Origin: Mumia sp050632745
GTDB lineage: Bacteria > Actinomycetota > Actinomycetes > Propionibacteriales > Nocardioidaceae
DNA length: 64,000 bases
Direction: 5' to 3'
NCBI RefSeq assembly: GCF_050632745.1
Contig: NZ_JBODSD010000004.1
Span: forward strand, 372,001-436,000
Position numbers and translations under genes: made by a program. The notes beneath the pieces are model-generated. The model searched no databases and was not told the DNA's origin. It saw nothing but the letters and a program-made list of their open reading frames with translations. Positions within the stretch are counted from its first letter, which is position 1, and the number at the start of each line of letters is the position of its first letter. Of this stretch, positions 16,824 through 24,780 are shown in pieces.

Positions 16824-18316
16824 CGCCCGACCGCTCCGTGCGCCGAGCCGCGCACAAGGTCGTCCTGGGCGCGTTCGAGGGGACCGAGCTGCCCGCGTGG
16901 CTGCCGGGCCTGGTCGAGGACGGGCTCGGCGGCATCTGCCTGTACGGCAACAACCTGACCGCGGACCCGGCCGACGTCCTCGCCCTCGGTCGTACGCTCA
17001 GCGACCTCGCGCCGTCGCTGGTGCTCGCGCTGGACGAGGAGGGCGGCGACGTCACGCGGCTGCACTACGCCAGCGGCAGCCCGTACCCCGGCAACGCCGT
17101 GCTCGGTCGTGCCGACGACCTCCCGACCACGACCGCGGTCGCCCGCGCGATCGGCGCGGAGCTGAAGGCGGGCGGCCTGTGGCTCGACCTCGCTCCCGAC
17201 GCCGACATCAACTCCAACCCGCGCAACCCCGTGATCGGCACCCGCAGCTTCGGCGCGGACCCCGCGCTCGTCGCCCGCCACACCGCGGCCTGGGTGCGAG
17301 GCCTGCAGGAGCAGGGCGTCGCTGCATGCGTGAAGCACTTCCCCGGCCACGGCGACACCGCCACCGACTCGCACCTCGCGCTGCCCCGCGTCGACGCCGA
17401 CCTGGCGACGCTGCGGGCACGCGAGCTGGTCCCCTTCGTCGCCGCGATCGAGGCCGGCGTGGCGACGGTCATGACCTCGCACATCGTGCTCGGTGCCCTC
17501 GACCCTGACCGTCCGGCCACGCTGAGCCCCGCGATCCTCACGGGCCTGCTCCGCGAGGAGCTCGGGTTCGACGGCGTCATCGTCACCGACGCCCTCGACA
17601 TGGCCGGAGCGAGCGCCGCGATCGGCATCCCGGCGGCCGCGGTCGCGTCCCTGGTCGCCGGAGCCGACCTCCTGTGCATCGGACCGTCGTTGCGCGGTCG
17701 CGGCGCCGACGACGTGCTCGACGTGGTCGACGCGATCGTCGCCGCGGTCGCCGACGGCACGCTGCCCGCCGACCGCCTCCTGGACGCCGCCGCCCGCGTG
17801 GACGCGCTGGGCGCCGCGTACGGCACGGGCGTCGTCCCCGCGGACCAGGCTCTCGTCGAGGCTGGTCGCGCAGCGGGTCGTCGCGCCGCAGCGGCGGCCG
17901 TCGACCCGATCGAGGCGCTGCCCTCCGGGTCGCCGCTGGTCGTCCGCCTCGAGACCGGCGCCAACATGGCCGTCGGTGACGCGGCGTGGGGCGACCTCGG
18001 AATCACGGGGGCGACGGTCCGCTCGACGTCCGACGGCGTCCCCGCGCTCGAGGAGCTCGTCGGCCACGACGGTCCGCTGGTCCTGGTGGCCCGTTCCGCC
18101 GCCGCGGACGCCGAGGCCTGGACGTGGTTGCGCATGGTCGTCGACGCCCGCCCCGACACGCTGGTCGTGGAGCTGGGCTGGCCCTCGCCCGAGGTCGAGG
18201 CGCTCCCCCGCGTCGTACGAGGCTGGGGCGCGGCGCAGCCCCCTTCGCGCGCGATCGGTGACACGATCGACCGTGCACGGGCGACGAGGCCCGGGCCGAC
18301 CGGAGAGGAACGATGA
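16820..18316 (+). CDS. nagZ: Glycoside hydrolase family 3 beta-N-acetylhexosaminidase
   Basis: The 498-residue product carries the GH3 NagZ motif KHFPGHGDTATDSH (about residues 173-186), whose Asp-His pair is the acid/base characteristic of N-acetylglucosaminidases, and the nucleophile region FDGVIVTDALDM. No signal peptide is seen, so it should work in the cytoplasm on imported chitooligosaccharides or muropeptide fragments, releasing GlcNAc. About 150 residues follow the catalytic domain, making it longer than the enterobacterial enzyme. It is coupled to the permease upstream and the sugar kinase downstream by ATGA overlaps. Recycling of peptidoglycan rather than chitin catabolism is an alternative role. 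Confidence 0.88.
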   Translation: MTPDRSVRRAAHKVVLGAFEGTELPAWLPGLVEDGLGGICLYGNNLTADPADVLALGRTLSDLAPSLVLALDEEGGDVTRLHYASGSPYPGNAVLGRADDLPTTTAVARAIGAELKAGGLWLDLAPDADINSNPRNPVIGTRSFGADPALVARHTAAWVRGLQEQGVAACVKHFPGHGDTATDSHLALPRVDADLATLRARELVPFVAAIEAGVATVMTSHIVLGALDPDRPATLSPAILTGLLREELGFDGVIVTDALDMAGASAAIGIPAAAVASLVAGADLLCIGPSLRGRGADDVLDVVDAIVAAVADGTLPADRLLDAAARVDALGAAYGTGVVPADQALVEAGRAAGRRAAAAAVDPIEALPSGSPLVVRLETGANMAVGDAAWGDLGITGATVRSTSDGVPALEELVGHDGPLVLVARSAAADAEAWTWLRMVVDARPDTLVVELGWPSPEVEALPRVVRGWGAAQPPSRAIGDTIDRARATRPGPTGEER

Positions 18317-19260
18317 TCGCCGTCACCATCGGGCTCGACATCGGCGGGACGAAGATCCACGGGATCGCCGCCGACGTCACGCGTCCGGACGCGGTGCTGG
18401 CCGAGGTCCGCACCCCCACCGTCCTCGGCCCGACGGGAGTCGTCGCGACCGCGCTCGAGGTCGTCAAGCACCTCGTCGAGGCGCTCCCGGACGACACGAC
18501 GGTCGTCGCGGTCGGAGCCGGGATCCCCGGCGCGGTCGACGCCGACGGCGTGCTCACCAACGCCGTCAACCTCGACATCACCGAGGCGCTGGACCTGCGC
18601 GGCGCTCTCAGCAGCGCGCTGTCGGTGCCGGTGACCGTGAACAACGACGTGAACGCTGCCGCGCGCGGCGTCGCCACCTGGCTGCGCTCGCGCGGCGAGC
18701 CGGAGGACGTGGCGCTGCTGTCGGTCGGGACGGGACTCGCGGCCGGGTTCGTGCTCGACGGCCGGCTGCGGCGCGGCGCGTCCGGGCTCGTCGGCGAGAT
18801 CGGGCACCTGGCGGTCGTCGAGGACGGGCCGCGGTGCACGTGCGGGCAGCACGGCTGCCTCGAGCTGTACGCGTCGGGGCGCGGGCTCGCCCGCCAGTGG
18901 CCGTACGACGGTCCGGGGCCCGAGCCGGTCGCGGTCTTCGACGCGGCCGACGCCGGCGACGAGCGGGCGATCGCGGTCCGCGACACGTTCCTGCACTGGC
19001 TCGGCGAGGCGATCCGGATCGTGACGCTGAGCGTCGACCCGGCCCGCGTGGTCCTGACCGGCGGCGTGATGCGGCTCGGTCCCCGCGTGATCGAGCCGCT
19101 GTTCGCCCGGCTGGGATCCGACGAGACGGCGTCCTCGTTCGTGTCGAGCCTCCGGCTGCGTGAGCGGACGGTGGCCCTGCCGGTCGAGTACCCGGCCGCT
19201 GCCCTCGGCGCCGCCGAGCTGGCGACCGACCAAGGGAGGAGTGGTTCGTGGAGGTCGTGA
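18313..19260 (+). CDS. ROK-family sugar kinase, probably N-acetylglucosamine kinase
   Basis: A 315-residue ROK kinase without a DNA-binding domain. It shows the ATP phosphate motif LDIGGTKIHG at the N-terminus, the catalytic-base region VNNDVNAAA, and the zinc motif GEIGHLAVVEDG...CTCGQHGCLE. Between the hexosaminidase and glucosamine-6-phosphate deaminase genes, its likely job is to phosphorylate imported GlcNAc. A glucokinase role cannot be excluded. The last 13 bases overlap nagB. Confidence 0.88.
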   Translation: MIAVTIGLDIGGTKIHGIAADVTRPDAVLAEVRTPTVLGPTGVVATALEVVKHLVEALPDDTTVVAVGAGIPGAVDADGVLTNAVNLDITEALDLRGALSSALSVPVTVNNDVNAAARGVATWLRSRGEPEDVALLSVGTGLAAGFVLDGRLRRGASGLVGEIGHLAVVEDGPRCTCGQHGCLELYASGRGLARQWPYDGPGPEPVAVFDAADAGDERAIAVRDTFLHWLGEAIRIVTLSVDPARVVLTGGVMRLGPRVIEPLFARLGSDETASSFVSSLRLRERTVALPVEYPAAALGAAELATDQGRSGSWRS

Positions 19261-20027
19261 TCTGCCCGTCCGCGGAGGACATCGGGCGGCACGTCGCGGA
19301 CGTGTACGAGGCGGTGCTGCGCACGGAGGCGCCGGTGATCGGGCTGGCGACCGGGTCGTCGCCGCTGGTCGCGTACGCGGAGCTGATCCGGCGGCACCGC
19401 GAGGAGGGGCTGTCGTTCGCGCACGCGTCGGCGTTCCTCCTCGACGAGTACGTCGGCCTGCCCGCCACGCACCCCGAGTCCTACGCCGCCGTGATCCGCC
19501 GCGAGCTCACCGACCACGTCGACATCGACCCGGCCCGCGTCCACTCCCCCGACGGCACCGCGGACGACCTCGCCGCGGAGTGCGCGCGCTACGACGCCGC
19601 GATCGACGCCGTCGGCGGGGTGCACGTCCAGCTGCTGGGGATCGGGACCGACGGCCACGTCGGGTTCAACGAGCCGATGTCGTCGCTATCGTCACGGACG
19701 CGACCCAAGACGCTGACGCAGCAGACGCGGAAGGACAACGCGCGCTTCTTCGACTCCGTCGACGAGGTGCCGACCCACGTCCTGACGCAGGGCCTCGGCA
19801 CGATCCGCAGCGCCCACCACCTCGTCCTGGTCGCGACCGGCGAGGCCAAGGCGGAGGCGGTCGCGGCGGCGGTCGAGGGACCGTTGTCCGCGCGCTGCCC
19901 CGCCTCGATCCTCCAGTGGCACCCGCACGCGACGGTGTTCGTCGACGACGCGGCGGCCTCCCGGCTCGACTACGCCGACTACTACCGCTACACGCTCGCG
20001 AACAAGCCGGACTGGCAGGGCTTCTGA
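19248..20027 (+). CDS. nagB: Glucosamine-6-phosphate deaminase
   Basis: NagB converts glucosamine-6-phosphate to fructose-6-phosphate and ammonia, feeding amino sugar into glycolysis. The 259-residue product has ATGSSPL (phosphate loop), the LLDEYVGLP motif with catalytic Asp, and GIGTDGHVGFNEP with the conserved catalytic His. Length is normal. GGGAGGAG precedes the GTG start. It is the last gene of the operon; the deacetylase NagA that should produce its substrate is not in the window. A terminator stem-loop follows. Confidence 0.95.
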   Translation: MEVVICPSAEDIGRHVADVYEAVLRTEAPVIGLATGSSPLVAYAELIRRHREEGLSFAHASAFLLDEYVGLPATHPESYAAVIRRELTDHVDIDPARVHSPDGTADDLAAECARYDAAIDAVGGVHVQLLGIGTDGHVGFNEPMSSLSSRTRPKTLTQQTRKDNARFFDSVDEVPTHVLTQGLGTIRSAHHLVLVATGEAKAEAVAAAVEGPLSARCPASILQWHPHATVFVDDAAASRLDYADYYRYTLANKPDWQGF

Positions 20028-20064
20028 CCCGTACGACCACGTCCCGGTGGTCGGCGCACACGAA

Positions 20065-20096
20065 AGACCCCGGTCCCGCAGGAGGGACCGGGGTCT
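20065..20096. terminator. Bidirectional terminator between nagB and msiK
   Basis: AGACCCCGGTCCC and GGGACCGGGGTCT form a perfect 13-bp stem with a 6-nt loop in the 85-bp gap between convergent genes. Short T-rich bases follow on each strand. Confidence 0.85.
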
Positions 20097-20112
20097 GTTC
20101 GCGTGGTCGGCG

Positions 20113-21186
20113 TCAGCCGAGGCGGAGGCCGGTCTCCTTGGAGAAGACGTGCACGCGCTCGGGATCGACGGCCAGGTGGACGACCTCGCCGATGCGCGGC
20201 GGCGTACGCCAGTTGACGCGGCTGACCAGCGTCTGGTCCTTCTCGCCGTGCTTGGTGTGGCCGTAGGCGAAGGCGTCCGAGCCGAGCTCCTCCACGACGT
20301 CGACGACGGTGGCGATGCCGTGGTCGCCGAGCGTCATGTCCTCCGGCCGCACGCCGAGCGTCACGACGGGGGCGTCGGTCTGGGCCAGGATCTCGCGGGC
20401 GACCGGGACGACGGTGTCGCCGACCTTGACGCCGCCCTCGCTGACCGGCACCTCGAAGAGGTTCATCGCCGGCGAGCCCAGGAAGCCCGCGACGAAGACG
20501 TTGTTGGGCTTGTCGTACGTCGCGCGGGGGGTGTCGATCTGCTGGAGGACGCCGTCCTTCATGACCGCCACGCGGTCGCCGAGCGTCATGGCCTCGACCT
20601 GGTCGTGCGTGACGTAGACGGTGGTCGTGCCGAGGCGGCGCTGCAGCTGCGCGATCTGGGCACGGGTCTGGACGCGGAGCTTGGCGTCGAGGTTCGACAG
20701 CGGCTCGTCCATCAGGAAGACCTGCGGGGAGCGCACGATCGCGCGCCCCATCGCGACGCGCTGGCGCTGGCCGCCGGACAGGGCCTTCGGCTTGCGGTCG
20801 AGGTACTCGGTGAGTCCGAGCATCTCGGCCGCCTCGGCCACGCGCTGCTTGATCTCGCTCTTGGGGGTGCCGGCGATCTTGAGCGCGAAGCCCATGTTCT
20901 CGGCGACCGACATGTGCGGGTAGAGCGCGTAGTTCTGGAAGACCATCGCAATGTCGCGCGACTTCGGCGGCAGGTCGGTGACGTCGCGGTCGCCGATGAG
21001 GATCCGGCCGGCGTCGACGTCCTCGAGCCCGGCGAGCATGCGCAGGGAGGTGGACTTGCCGCAGCCGGAGGGTCCGACGAGGACGAGGAACTCCCCGTCC
21101 GCGACCTCGAGCTCGAGCTGGTCGACGGCCGGGCGCTCCTGGCCCGGGAAGACGCGCGTCGCCTTCTGGAAGGTGACAGATGCCAT
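20113..21186 (-). CDS. msiK: MsiK/UgpC-type sugar ABC transporter ATPase
   Basis: A 357-residue MalK-like ATPase with Walker A GPSGCGKST (about residues 38-46), Q-loop FQNYALYPHM, signature LSGGQRQRVAMGRA, Walker B VFLMDEPLSNLD, the H-loop VTHDQ, and a C-terminal TOBE/regulatory domain (PAMNLFEVPV; VTLGVRPEDM). In streptomycetes MsiK energises several oligosaccharide importers. The neighbouring permease operon lacks its own ATPase, so this protein very likely serves it and others. The gene is convergent, with its own promoter region on the far side. Confidence 0.93.
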   Translation of the reverse strand: MASVTFQKATRVFPGQERPAVDQLELEVADGEFLVLVGPSGCGKSTSLRMLAGLEDVDAGRILIGDRDVTDLPPKSRDIAMVFQNYALYPHMSVAENMGFALKIAGTPKSEIKQRVAEAAEMLGLTEYLDRKPKALSGGQRQRVAMGRAIVRSPQVFLMDEPLSNLDAKLRVQTRAQIAQLQRRLGTTTVYVTHDQVEAMTLGDRVAVMKDGVLQQIDTPRATYDKPNNVFVAGFLGSPAMNLFEVPVSEGGVKVGDTVVPVAREILAQTDAPVVTLGVRPEDMTLGDHGIATVVDVVEELGSDAFAYGHTKHGEKDQTLVSRVNWRTPPRIGEVVHLAVDPERVHVFSKETGLRLG

Positions 21187-21432
21187 GACGAAAACATCCC
21201 TTCAGCGGCAGGAACGTGCCGCACGATCCGAGTGAAGTGGTGACGACCCGGGGCCGGGCCTGCGCTCATTGTTGCTGAGAACGACATATCCGTCCACGGG
21301 TTGCGCCGAACCGTTATGGACGCGGTGACCGGTCGAGTCCGGTTTGTGCCAGGCGTTGGCGCTGCTCACCGCCCCGCGCAGTGGCCCCGAGGTCTTCTCC
21401 CGGCTTGGACGGCACTGATAGATTCGCCCGTT
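21187..21432. other. Divergent intergenic region between msiK and the membrane-anchored protein gene
   Basis: The 246 bp must hold the msiK promoter (minus) and the promoter of the plus-strand gene. For the latter, TAGATT at 21419-21424 is a possible -10 box. An inverted repeat CGGCA-N5-TGCCG-like sequence lies near 21206-21220 in the msiK leader. I see no gene here. Confidence 0.4.
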
Positions 21433-22041
21433 GTGACGACGCCCCCCGAGCACCGCGCCGACACGGCACCCACCCGGATCTCCGATCCGGTCTTCGTCGA
21501 CGCCTCCGGCCGGCGCGCTCACAAGGCACGGCGCTGGGCACTGGTGCTGGCCCTCCCCGCAGCGGCGTACGTCGTCGCGCTCGGCAGCAGCGTGCTCGGC
21601 GGCCCGTCGCTGCCGTCGGCGCTCCTGCCGCCCGCGGTGCCGGATGCCGCGGCGCCCGCGCAGGACAACGGTCCGCGGCCGTCCACCGCCGGCTCGAGCG
21701 ACCCGACGGTCGATCCCGCCGCTGCTGACGATGCCGGCACCGACAGCACCGAGCGCGGAGCCGACGGCGCCGACGGCGGCGATGGGGCTGACGACCCTGC
21801 GCCGGGCAACGGCTCCGACGACACCGACGACACCACCCCGTCGCCGACCGAGCAGGTGACGGCGCCGGCCCCGACGACGCCCGCCCCGACCACGGCTGCA
21901 CCGACCACGCCCGCTCCGACGACGCCGTCAGCGACGCCGACGCAGGGCCGGCCGGCCTCTCCGGGCAACAGCGACACCGCTCAGGACGCCCACAAGCCGA
22001 CCGAGGCGCCGGGCAAGCCCAAGGCGACCCCGACCCCCTGA
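21433..22041 (+). CDS. Membrane-anchored Pro/Thr/Ser-rich extracellular protein, function unknown
   Basis: A 202-residue product: short basic cytoplasmic part, one transmembrane helix (ALVLALPAAAYVVALGSSVL, about residues 34-53), then a low-complexity tail first rich in Asp/Gly/Ala, then with repeated PAPTT units. Such tails usually span or lie in the cell wall. It ends 2 bp before the deacetylase-glycosyltransferase gene, so it may be an accessory or wall anchor for the same polysaccharide system. I see no catalytic domain. The GTG start is chosen because it begins just before the membrane part; an upstream in-frame ATG is possible. Confidence 0.75.
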   Translation: MTTPPEHRADTAPTRISDPVFVDASGRRAHKARRWALVLALPAAAYVVALGSSVLGGPSLPSALLPPAVPDAAAPAQDNGPRPSTAGSSDPTVDPAAADDAGTDSTERGADGADGGDGADDPAPGNGSDDTDDTTPSPTEQVTAPAPTTPAPTTAAPTTPAPTTPSATPTQGRPASPGNSDTAQDAHKPTEAPGKPKATPTP

Positions 22042-22043
22042 CG

Positions 22044-24278
22044 ATGCCTTCGCACGCGGCACCGCGCCACCGCACGGTGCGAGACGTCAAGCCCCGAGCG
22101 CACTGGGTGCTGCTCGTGGTGCTGCTGCCGACCCTCCTCGCCGCCCTGCTGGTCCAGGGCTACGCCCGCCACATGTTCGGCACGGCGGCGGACGGCTCCG
22201 TGAAGCCGTCGGGCGAGGCCGGCACCGTGCCCTCGGCGGTGTCCGACGGCGGTCCGATCGTCGACGCCCGCGGCGACCAGGTCCGTACGCTCTCGCCGGA
22301 GCGCCGTACCGTCGCGCTGACCTTCGACGACGGGCCCGACCCGCGCTGGACCCCGGAGATCCTGGACGTGCTGGCCGAGCACGGCGTCCATGCGACGTTC
22401 TTCGTGGTCGGCACCCAGATCGCCGACCATCCAGGTCTGACGCGCCGGATCCTCGCCGAGGGCCACGAGATCGGGATGCACACGTTCACGCACACCGACC
22501 TCGGCCAGATCGGCGACTGGCGCCGCGGCTTCGAGCTGCGCGAGTCGCAGCTGATCCTGAACGGCGCGACCGGCACGACGAGCTCGCTGCTGCGCCCGCC
22601 CTACTCGTCCACGCCCGACGCCGTCGACGACGTCCAGTGGCGTGCCCTGGAGTCCGTCGGCGGGGCCGGATACGTCTCCGTCCTCTCGACGCTCGACAGC
22701 GAGGACTGGCGCCGGCCGGGCGTCGACGCGATCGTGGCCAACTCGACGCCGACCTCCGACGCCGGCGAGATCCTGCTGATGCACGACGCCGGCGGCGACC
22801 GCAGCCAGACCGTCGCGGCCCTCGACGAGCTCCTCCCCCAGCTGAAGGCGTCGGGTGTACGCGTGGGCAGCGTCGGCGAGACCTCCGGGCTGTCGGCGGC
22901 CACGGGCTCGGCGTCGGCGGTCCAGGAGTGGCAGGGGCGCGCGCTCCTGCTCGCCTTCAACGCGAGCACCTGGGTCCTGCGGATCTTCACCGTGCTGCTC
23001 CTCGCCGCGGGCGCCCTCGCGGTCGGCCGGTCGCTCCTCCTGGTGGTGGCCGCGCGCCGGCACCGGCGACGCGGCACCGACCGCTGGGGGCCTGTCCCGT
23101 CACGCGCGGAGTGCCCGCCCGTGACGGTCGTCGTGCCCGCGTTCAACGAGAGCGCCGGCATCGAGGCCGCCGTACGCTCCCTGGTCGCCTCCGACGTCCC
23201 GGTCGAGGTCATCGTGGTCGACGACGGGTCGACGGACGACACCGCGGCTCTCGTGGAGTCCCTCGCCCTCCCCGGCGTCCGCCTGATCCGCCAGCAGAAC
23301 GCCGGCAAGCCCGCGGCGCTCAACACCGGCATCGCCGCGGCGTCGCACGAGATCGTCGTGATGGTCGACGGCGACACCGTCTTCGAGCCGAGCACCATCC
23401 GTCATCTGCTGATCCCGTTCCGCGATCCTGAGGTCGGAGCGGTCTCGGGCAACGCCAAGGTCGCCAACCGCGGAGGCCTGCTCGGCCGCTGGCAGCACAT
23501 CGAGTACGTGGTCGGCTTCAACCTCGACCGCCGACTGTTCGACCTCGCCGAGTGCATGCCGACGGTCCCGGGCGCGATCGGCGCGTTCCGGCGCTCCGCG
23601 CTCCTCGCGGTCGGCGGCGTCAGCGACGAGACGCTGGCCGAGGACACCGACCTCACCATGGCGCTGCTGCGCTCCGGGTGGCGGGTCGTCTACCAGGAGG
23701 ACGCGCGCGCCTGGACGGAGGCGCCGGCCACGCTCGACGCGCTCTGGCGTCAGCGCTACCGCTGGTGCTACGGCACGCTGCAGGCGATGTGGAAGCACCG
23801 CGGCGCGTACGTCCAGGGCGGACGTGCCGGGCGCTTCGGCCGCCGCGGCCTGACCTACCTGACGCTCTTCCAGGTGCTGCTGCCGCTGCTCGCCCCCGTG
23901 GTGGACGTGTTCGCGATCTACGGCCTGATCTTCCTCGACCCGGTGAACGTGATCGGGCTCTGGCTCGCCTTCCTCGCGCTGCAGCTGGCGACGAGCGTGT
24001 ACGCGTTCCGGCTCGACGGCGAACGCCTGGCGCCGCTGTGGACGCTCGCGCTCCAGCAGGTCGTCTACCGCCAGCTGATGTACCTCGTCGTGATCCAGTC
24101 GGTGTGGACCTCCGTCGCGGGTGTGCGGCTGAGGTGGCAGCGCATGGAGCGGTACGGGTCCCTCCGCGCGCCGGAGGAGGTCGAGCCGGCCGCCGCCGCT
24201 CCGACCCGCGCACCGGCCCACGCCGGGTCCACGACACCGACCGGTGCGTCGGTGGGGACGGCCGACGACCCCCGATAG
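22044..24278 (+). CDS. Polysaccharide deacetylase-glycosyltransferase family 2 fusion, membrane bound
   Basis: A 744-residue two-enzyme protein. After an N-terminal membrane anchor (about residues 21-40) comes a NodB-type carbohydrate esterase 4 domain with TFDDGPD (about 92-98), the zinc motif HTFTH (about 146-150) and RPPYSS. A transmembrane stretch (about 310-340) leads to a processive GT2 domain with VVDDGSTDDT (about 391), VDGDTVF, EDTDLT (about 532) and QRYRW (about 569-573), then several spans. The design resembles PgaC/IcaA synthase joined to PgaB/IcaB deacetylase, so it may make and de-N-acetylate a GlcNAc-type exopolysaccharide. Product identity is inference. Confidence 0.9.
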   Translation: MPSHAAPRHRTVRDVKPRAHWVLLVVLLPTLLAALLVQGYARHMFGTAADGSVKPSGEAGTVPSAVSDGGPIVDARGDQVRTLSPERRTVALTFDDGPDPRWTPEILDVLAEHGVHATFFVVGTQIADHPGLTRRILAEGHEIGMHTFTHTDLGQIGDWRRGFELRESQLILNGATGTTSSLLRPPYSSTPDAVDDVQWRALESVGGAGYVSVLSTLDSEDWRRPGVDAIVANSTPTSDAGEILLMHDAGGDRSQTVAALDELLPQLKASGVRVGSVGETSGLSAATGSASAVQEWQGRALLLAFNASTWVLRIFTVLLLAAGALAVGRSLLLVVAARRHRRRGTDRWGPVPSRAECPPVTVVVPAFNESAGIEAAVRSLVASDVPVEVIVVDDGSTDDTAALVESLALPGVRLIRQQNAGKPAALNTGIAAASHEIVVMVDGDTVFEPSTIRHLLIPFRDPEVGAVSGNAKVANRGGLLGRWQHIEYVVGFNLDRRLFDLAECMPTVPGAIGAFRRSALLAVGGVSDETLAEDTDLTMALLRSGWRVVYQEDARAWTEAPATLDALWRQRYRWCYGTLQAMWKHRGAYVQGGRAGRFGRRGLTYLTLFQVLLPLLAPVVDVFAIYGLIFLDPVNVIGLWLAFLALQLATSVYAFRLDGERLAPLWTLALQQVVYRQLMYLVVIQSVWTSVAGVRLRWQRMERYGSLRAPEEVEPAAAAPTRAPAHAGSTTPTGASVGTADDPR

Positions 24279-24288
24279 GGTCGGAGGC

Positions 24289-24780
24289 GTGGACCCGCTC
24301 TTCGCCCCACCGGCCGAGGCCTGGCACCCGGTCTCGGTCAAGCTCCGTACGCTGCACCGGCTGATGCTGGTCGTCTGGACCGTCGTCCCGGCCGTGGTCG
24401 CGATCGCCGTGGTCGCGCTGGTCCTGCAGTGGTGGTGGCTCGTCGCGCTGCTCGCGGCCGTCGCCGTCGCCGTGATCGTGTGGGGCTGGTTCTGGGCGGC
24501 GCGCAACCAGGCGGCGTGGGGCTTCGCCGAGAACGCCGAGGACCTCTGGATCCGGCACGGCGTCGCGTGGCGGCAGATCGTCGCCGTGCCGTACGGGCGC
24601 GTCCAGTACGTCGACGTCACCGCGGGGCCGCTCGAGCGGTCGTACGGGATCGCGAAGGTCTCCCTGCATACGGCGAGCTCCCAGACCTCGGCCGTGATCC
24701 CCGGCATCCCCGCCGACGAGGCGGCACGGCTGCGCGACCGCCTGACCGAGCTCGGGAAGACCCGTGGCTCCGGGATCTGA
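24289..24780 (+). CDS. PH-domain membrane protein, YdbS-like
   Basis: A 163-residue protein with two close transmembrane helices (about residues 26-72) followed by a bacterial PH (bPH2/DUF304) domain containing YGRVQYVDVTAGPLERSYG. A -10-like TAGGGT at 24276-24281 lies 7 nt before the GTG start, suggesting its own leaderless promoter. The 3' end overlaps the next bPH2 gene by 17 bp. In Bacillus, YdbS and YdbT form a similar pair of unknown biochemical role linked to envelope stress; a role here is not known. Confidence 0.85.
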   Translation: MDPLFAPPAEAWHPVSVKLRTLHRLMLVVWTVVPAVVAIAVVALVLQWWWLVALLAAVAVAVIVWGWFWAARNQAAWGFAENAEDLWIRHGVAWRQIVAVPYGRVQYVDVTAGPLERSYGIAKVSLHTASSQTSAVIPGIPADEAARLRDRLTELGKTRGSGI

